Shown here: positions 62,665-64,000 of the stretch, one piece after another
Layout: each line of letters begins with the position of its first letter
How positions within the stretch are numbered: the first letter of the stretch is position 1
Source of the DNA: Tenacibaculum sp. Bg11-29
GTDB taxonomy: Bacteria > Bacteroidota > Bacteroidia > Flavobacteriales > Flavobacteriaceae
DNA: 64,000 nucleotides
Assembly: GCF_002836595.1 (NCBI RefSeq)
Contig: NZ_PJBB01000003.1
Location: forward strand, 62,001 to 126,000
Reading direction: 5' to 3'
Notes under the pieces: generated by a model
Told to the model about the DNA's origin: nothing
Seen by the model: the letters and a program-made list of their open reading frames with translations, nothing else
Database searches by the model: none
Made by a program: the position numbers and the translations under genes

Positions 62665-64000
62665 ATGAGAGTAACATTATTATTGTTGTCTTTTCTGTTT
62701 ACGCAAATTATATTTGCTCAAGAAAAAACAATATCTGGGATTGTCTCAGATGAATCTGGGGGACTTCCAGGTGTTAGTATTATTATTAAGGGGACTACTT
62801 CGGGGGTAGAAACTGATTTTGACGGAAATTTCTCTATTAACGGAAAACAAAATGATGTACTCGTTTTTAGTTTTGTTGGAAAGAAAACAGTTGAAAAAAC
62901 AATTGGATCTTCTAACAAGATTAATGTTTCAATGGTCGATGATGAGAATCTACTAAACGAAATTGTAGTTACCGCCTTAGGTATAAAAAGAGAAAAAAAA
63001 TCTCTAGGATACGCTACACAAGAGGTAAAAGGAGATGATTTAACTAAAGTTAACTCAGGAAACATTGCCAATTCTATTTCTGGAAAAGTTTCAGGAATTC
63101 AAATTAGAAAGAACAATAACATTGGTGGTTCTACCAATGTTGTTATAAGAGGTACAACTTCTTTATCTGGAAACAACCAAGCATTATGGGTAGTTGATGG
63201 AATTCCCTTAGATAACTCTAACACAAATACTCTAGACCAGACAAGAGGTGGAAACACAGGTGGTTATGATTTTGGTAACGCAGCATCAGATATTAACCCT
63301 GATGATATCGAATCTATTAATATACTTAAGGGGGCAGCAGCATCTGCTCTTTATGGAGAAAGAGCTTCTAATGGTGTTATTATCGTTACAACAAAAAAAG
63401 GTGAAAATCAACAGGGTCTAGGAGTTAGTATAAACAGTAGTGTTACTGTTGGTGTTGTAGATTTCGATACACTACCTGTATACCAAACACAATATGGTGG
63501 TGGATATGCTAATACTTTTCCTAGCACCCAGATTGACCTAGGAGATGGTCTTCACTATAGAGAACGCACAGGTGATGCCTCTTGGGGACCTGCTTATGAC
63601 AAAAATTTATTAGTATATCGTTGGAATTCTTTTCATCCTGAATTATCAACTTACGGGAAAGCTACTCCTTGGATTGCTCCTAAAAATAATGGAAATAGTA
63701 TTTATCAAAACAGTATTACTTACAATAACAGTATTTCCTTAACAGCAGGTAATGAACAAGGGAATTTTCGTTTTAGCTATAGTAAGCAAAAATTAGACCA
63801 AGGGATTTTACCTAATAGTTCTAGTGGAAGGGATATTTTTAATTTATCGTCTAGTTACAAATTAAGTGATAAAACAACCATTACAGCAGGTGCTACTTAT
63901 ACTAAAACAGTCAGCAAAGGAGCCAACGAAACTGGGTACGGTTCTGGTGGAAACAATTTTTCTAGTAGTCTTAGACAATGGACTTCAACAAGTGTTGATT
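62665..64000 (+). CDS. SusC/RagA family TonB-linked outer membrane receptor (partial)
   Basis: The first 445 codons are in the window; the gene runs off the right edge. A signal peptide (MRVTLLLLSFLFTQIIFAQ) is followed by a CarboxypepD_reg-like domain (about 22-100; GIVSDESGGLPGVSIII, TDFDGNFSI) and the plug domain (about 112-255) with ISGKVSGIQI, ALWVVDGIPLDN and DIESINILKGAAASALYGER, the SusC signature. Barrel strands begin near 260. Such receptors import glycans or peptides with a SusD lipoprotein, whose gene would be expected downstream. The domain after the signal shows no STN part, so sigma/anti-sigma signalling is unlikely. Confidence 0.93.
   Translation, partial: MRVTLLLLSFLFTQIIFAQEKTISGIVSDESGGLPGVSIIIKGTTSGVETDFDGNFSINGKQNDVLVFSFVGKKTVEKTIGSSNKINVSMVDDENLLNEIVVTALGIKREKKSLGYATQEVKGDDLTKVNSGNIANSISGKVSGIQIRKNNNIGGSTNVVIRGTTSLSGNNQALWVVDGIPLDNSNTNTLDQTRGGNTGGYDFGNAASDINPDDIESINILKGAAASALYGERASNGVIIVTTKKGENQQGLGVSINSSVTVGVVDFDTLPVYQTQYGGGYANTFPSTQIDLGDGLHYRERTGDASWGPAYDKNLLVYRWNSFHPELSTYGKATPWIAPKNNGNSIYQNSITYNNSISLTAGNEQGNFRFSYSKQKLDQGILPNSSSGRDIFNLSSSYKLSDKTTITAGATYTKTVSKGANETGYGSGGNNFSSSLRQWTSTSVD

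Noticed and set aside
62718..63071. 117-codon open frame on the minus strand opposite the SusC-like gene
   Set aside because: Antisense of a strongly conserved receptor domain; no family match.

Overview
The window is about 31-32% GC and looks like chromosomal DNA of a marine member of the Flavobacteriaceae (Bacteroidota), close to Tenacibaculum or Polaribacter. That placement is inferred from protein style, not computed. Signs are the many MKK-type lipoproteins and outer membrane barrels, a SusC/RagA receptor, class II HMG-CoA reductase with a GYDIA-type GHMP kinase, the peroxiredoxin/thioredoxin/DUF6952 trio, a ComEC without metallo-hydrolase motif, and promoters of the Bacteroidota type (TTTG, spacer, TAnnTTTG). 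No rRNA, tRNA, phage, IS or CRISPR was seen. The content is mostly housekeeping; the unusual material lies in the gaps and the last 4 kb.

Layout. 1-9.5 kb (minus): truncated FKBP-type isomerase, amidohydrolase lipoprotein, S41 peptidase with a barrel protein, DoxX with an M28 peptidase, Na+/alanine symporter, membrane-bound LuxR-type regulator. 9.5-15.2 kb: barrel protein and 1006-residue TPR protein, divergent from ftsE. 15.2-28.1 kb (minus): mdh, PQQ-propeller protein, DUF6588 protein, gyrB, a coiled-coil membrane protein, pyruvate carboxylase, asnB. 28.2-35.2 kb (plus): complete trp operon trpE-G-D-C-F-B-A, preceded by a leader peptide with three consecutive Trp codons and an intrinsic terminator, a textbook attenuator. 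35.3-41.2 kb (minus): redox trio, sigma-54 activator without DNA-binding domain, MscS channel, NatAB-like exporter. 41.3-47.3 kb (plus): marR-fadN-fadA-fadE beta-oxidation operon with two identical 12-bp palindromes at its promoter. 47.4-56.4 kb: chitin-binding-like lipoprotein, comEC, thioredoxin-like protein, and a dipeptide module (two POT transporters and a DPP-IV peptidase). 56.5-60.1 kb (plus): HMG-CoA reductase, GHMP kinase, BaiN-like flavoprotein. 60.2-64 kb: J-domain/KTSC protein, three small unknown genes, a decayed LytTR response regulator, and the start of a SusC-like receptor.

How the parts fit. mdh, pyruvate carboxylase and the fad operon feed the TCA cycle and acetyl-CoA pool; HMG-CoA reductase and the GHMP kinase draw acetyl-CoA into isoprenoids. 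Dpp4 and the POT carriers, with the S41 and M28 peptidases and the alanine symporter, suit a life on proteins and peptides. The most distinctive signals are the trp attenuator, the fad palindromes, and two families of degenerate inverted repeats. These repeats fill every sizeable gap inside the trp operon and the gaps of the HMG-CoA reductase cluster, always ending a few bases before a start codon.
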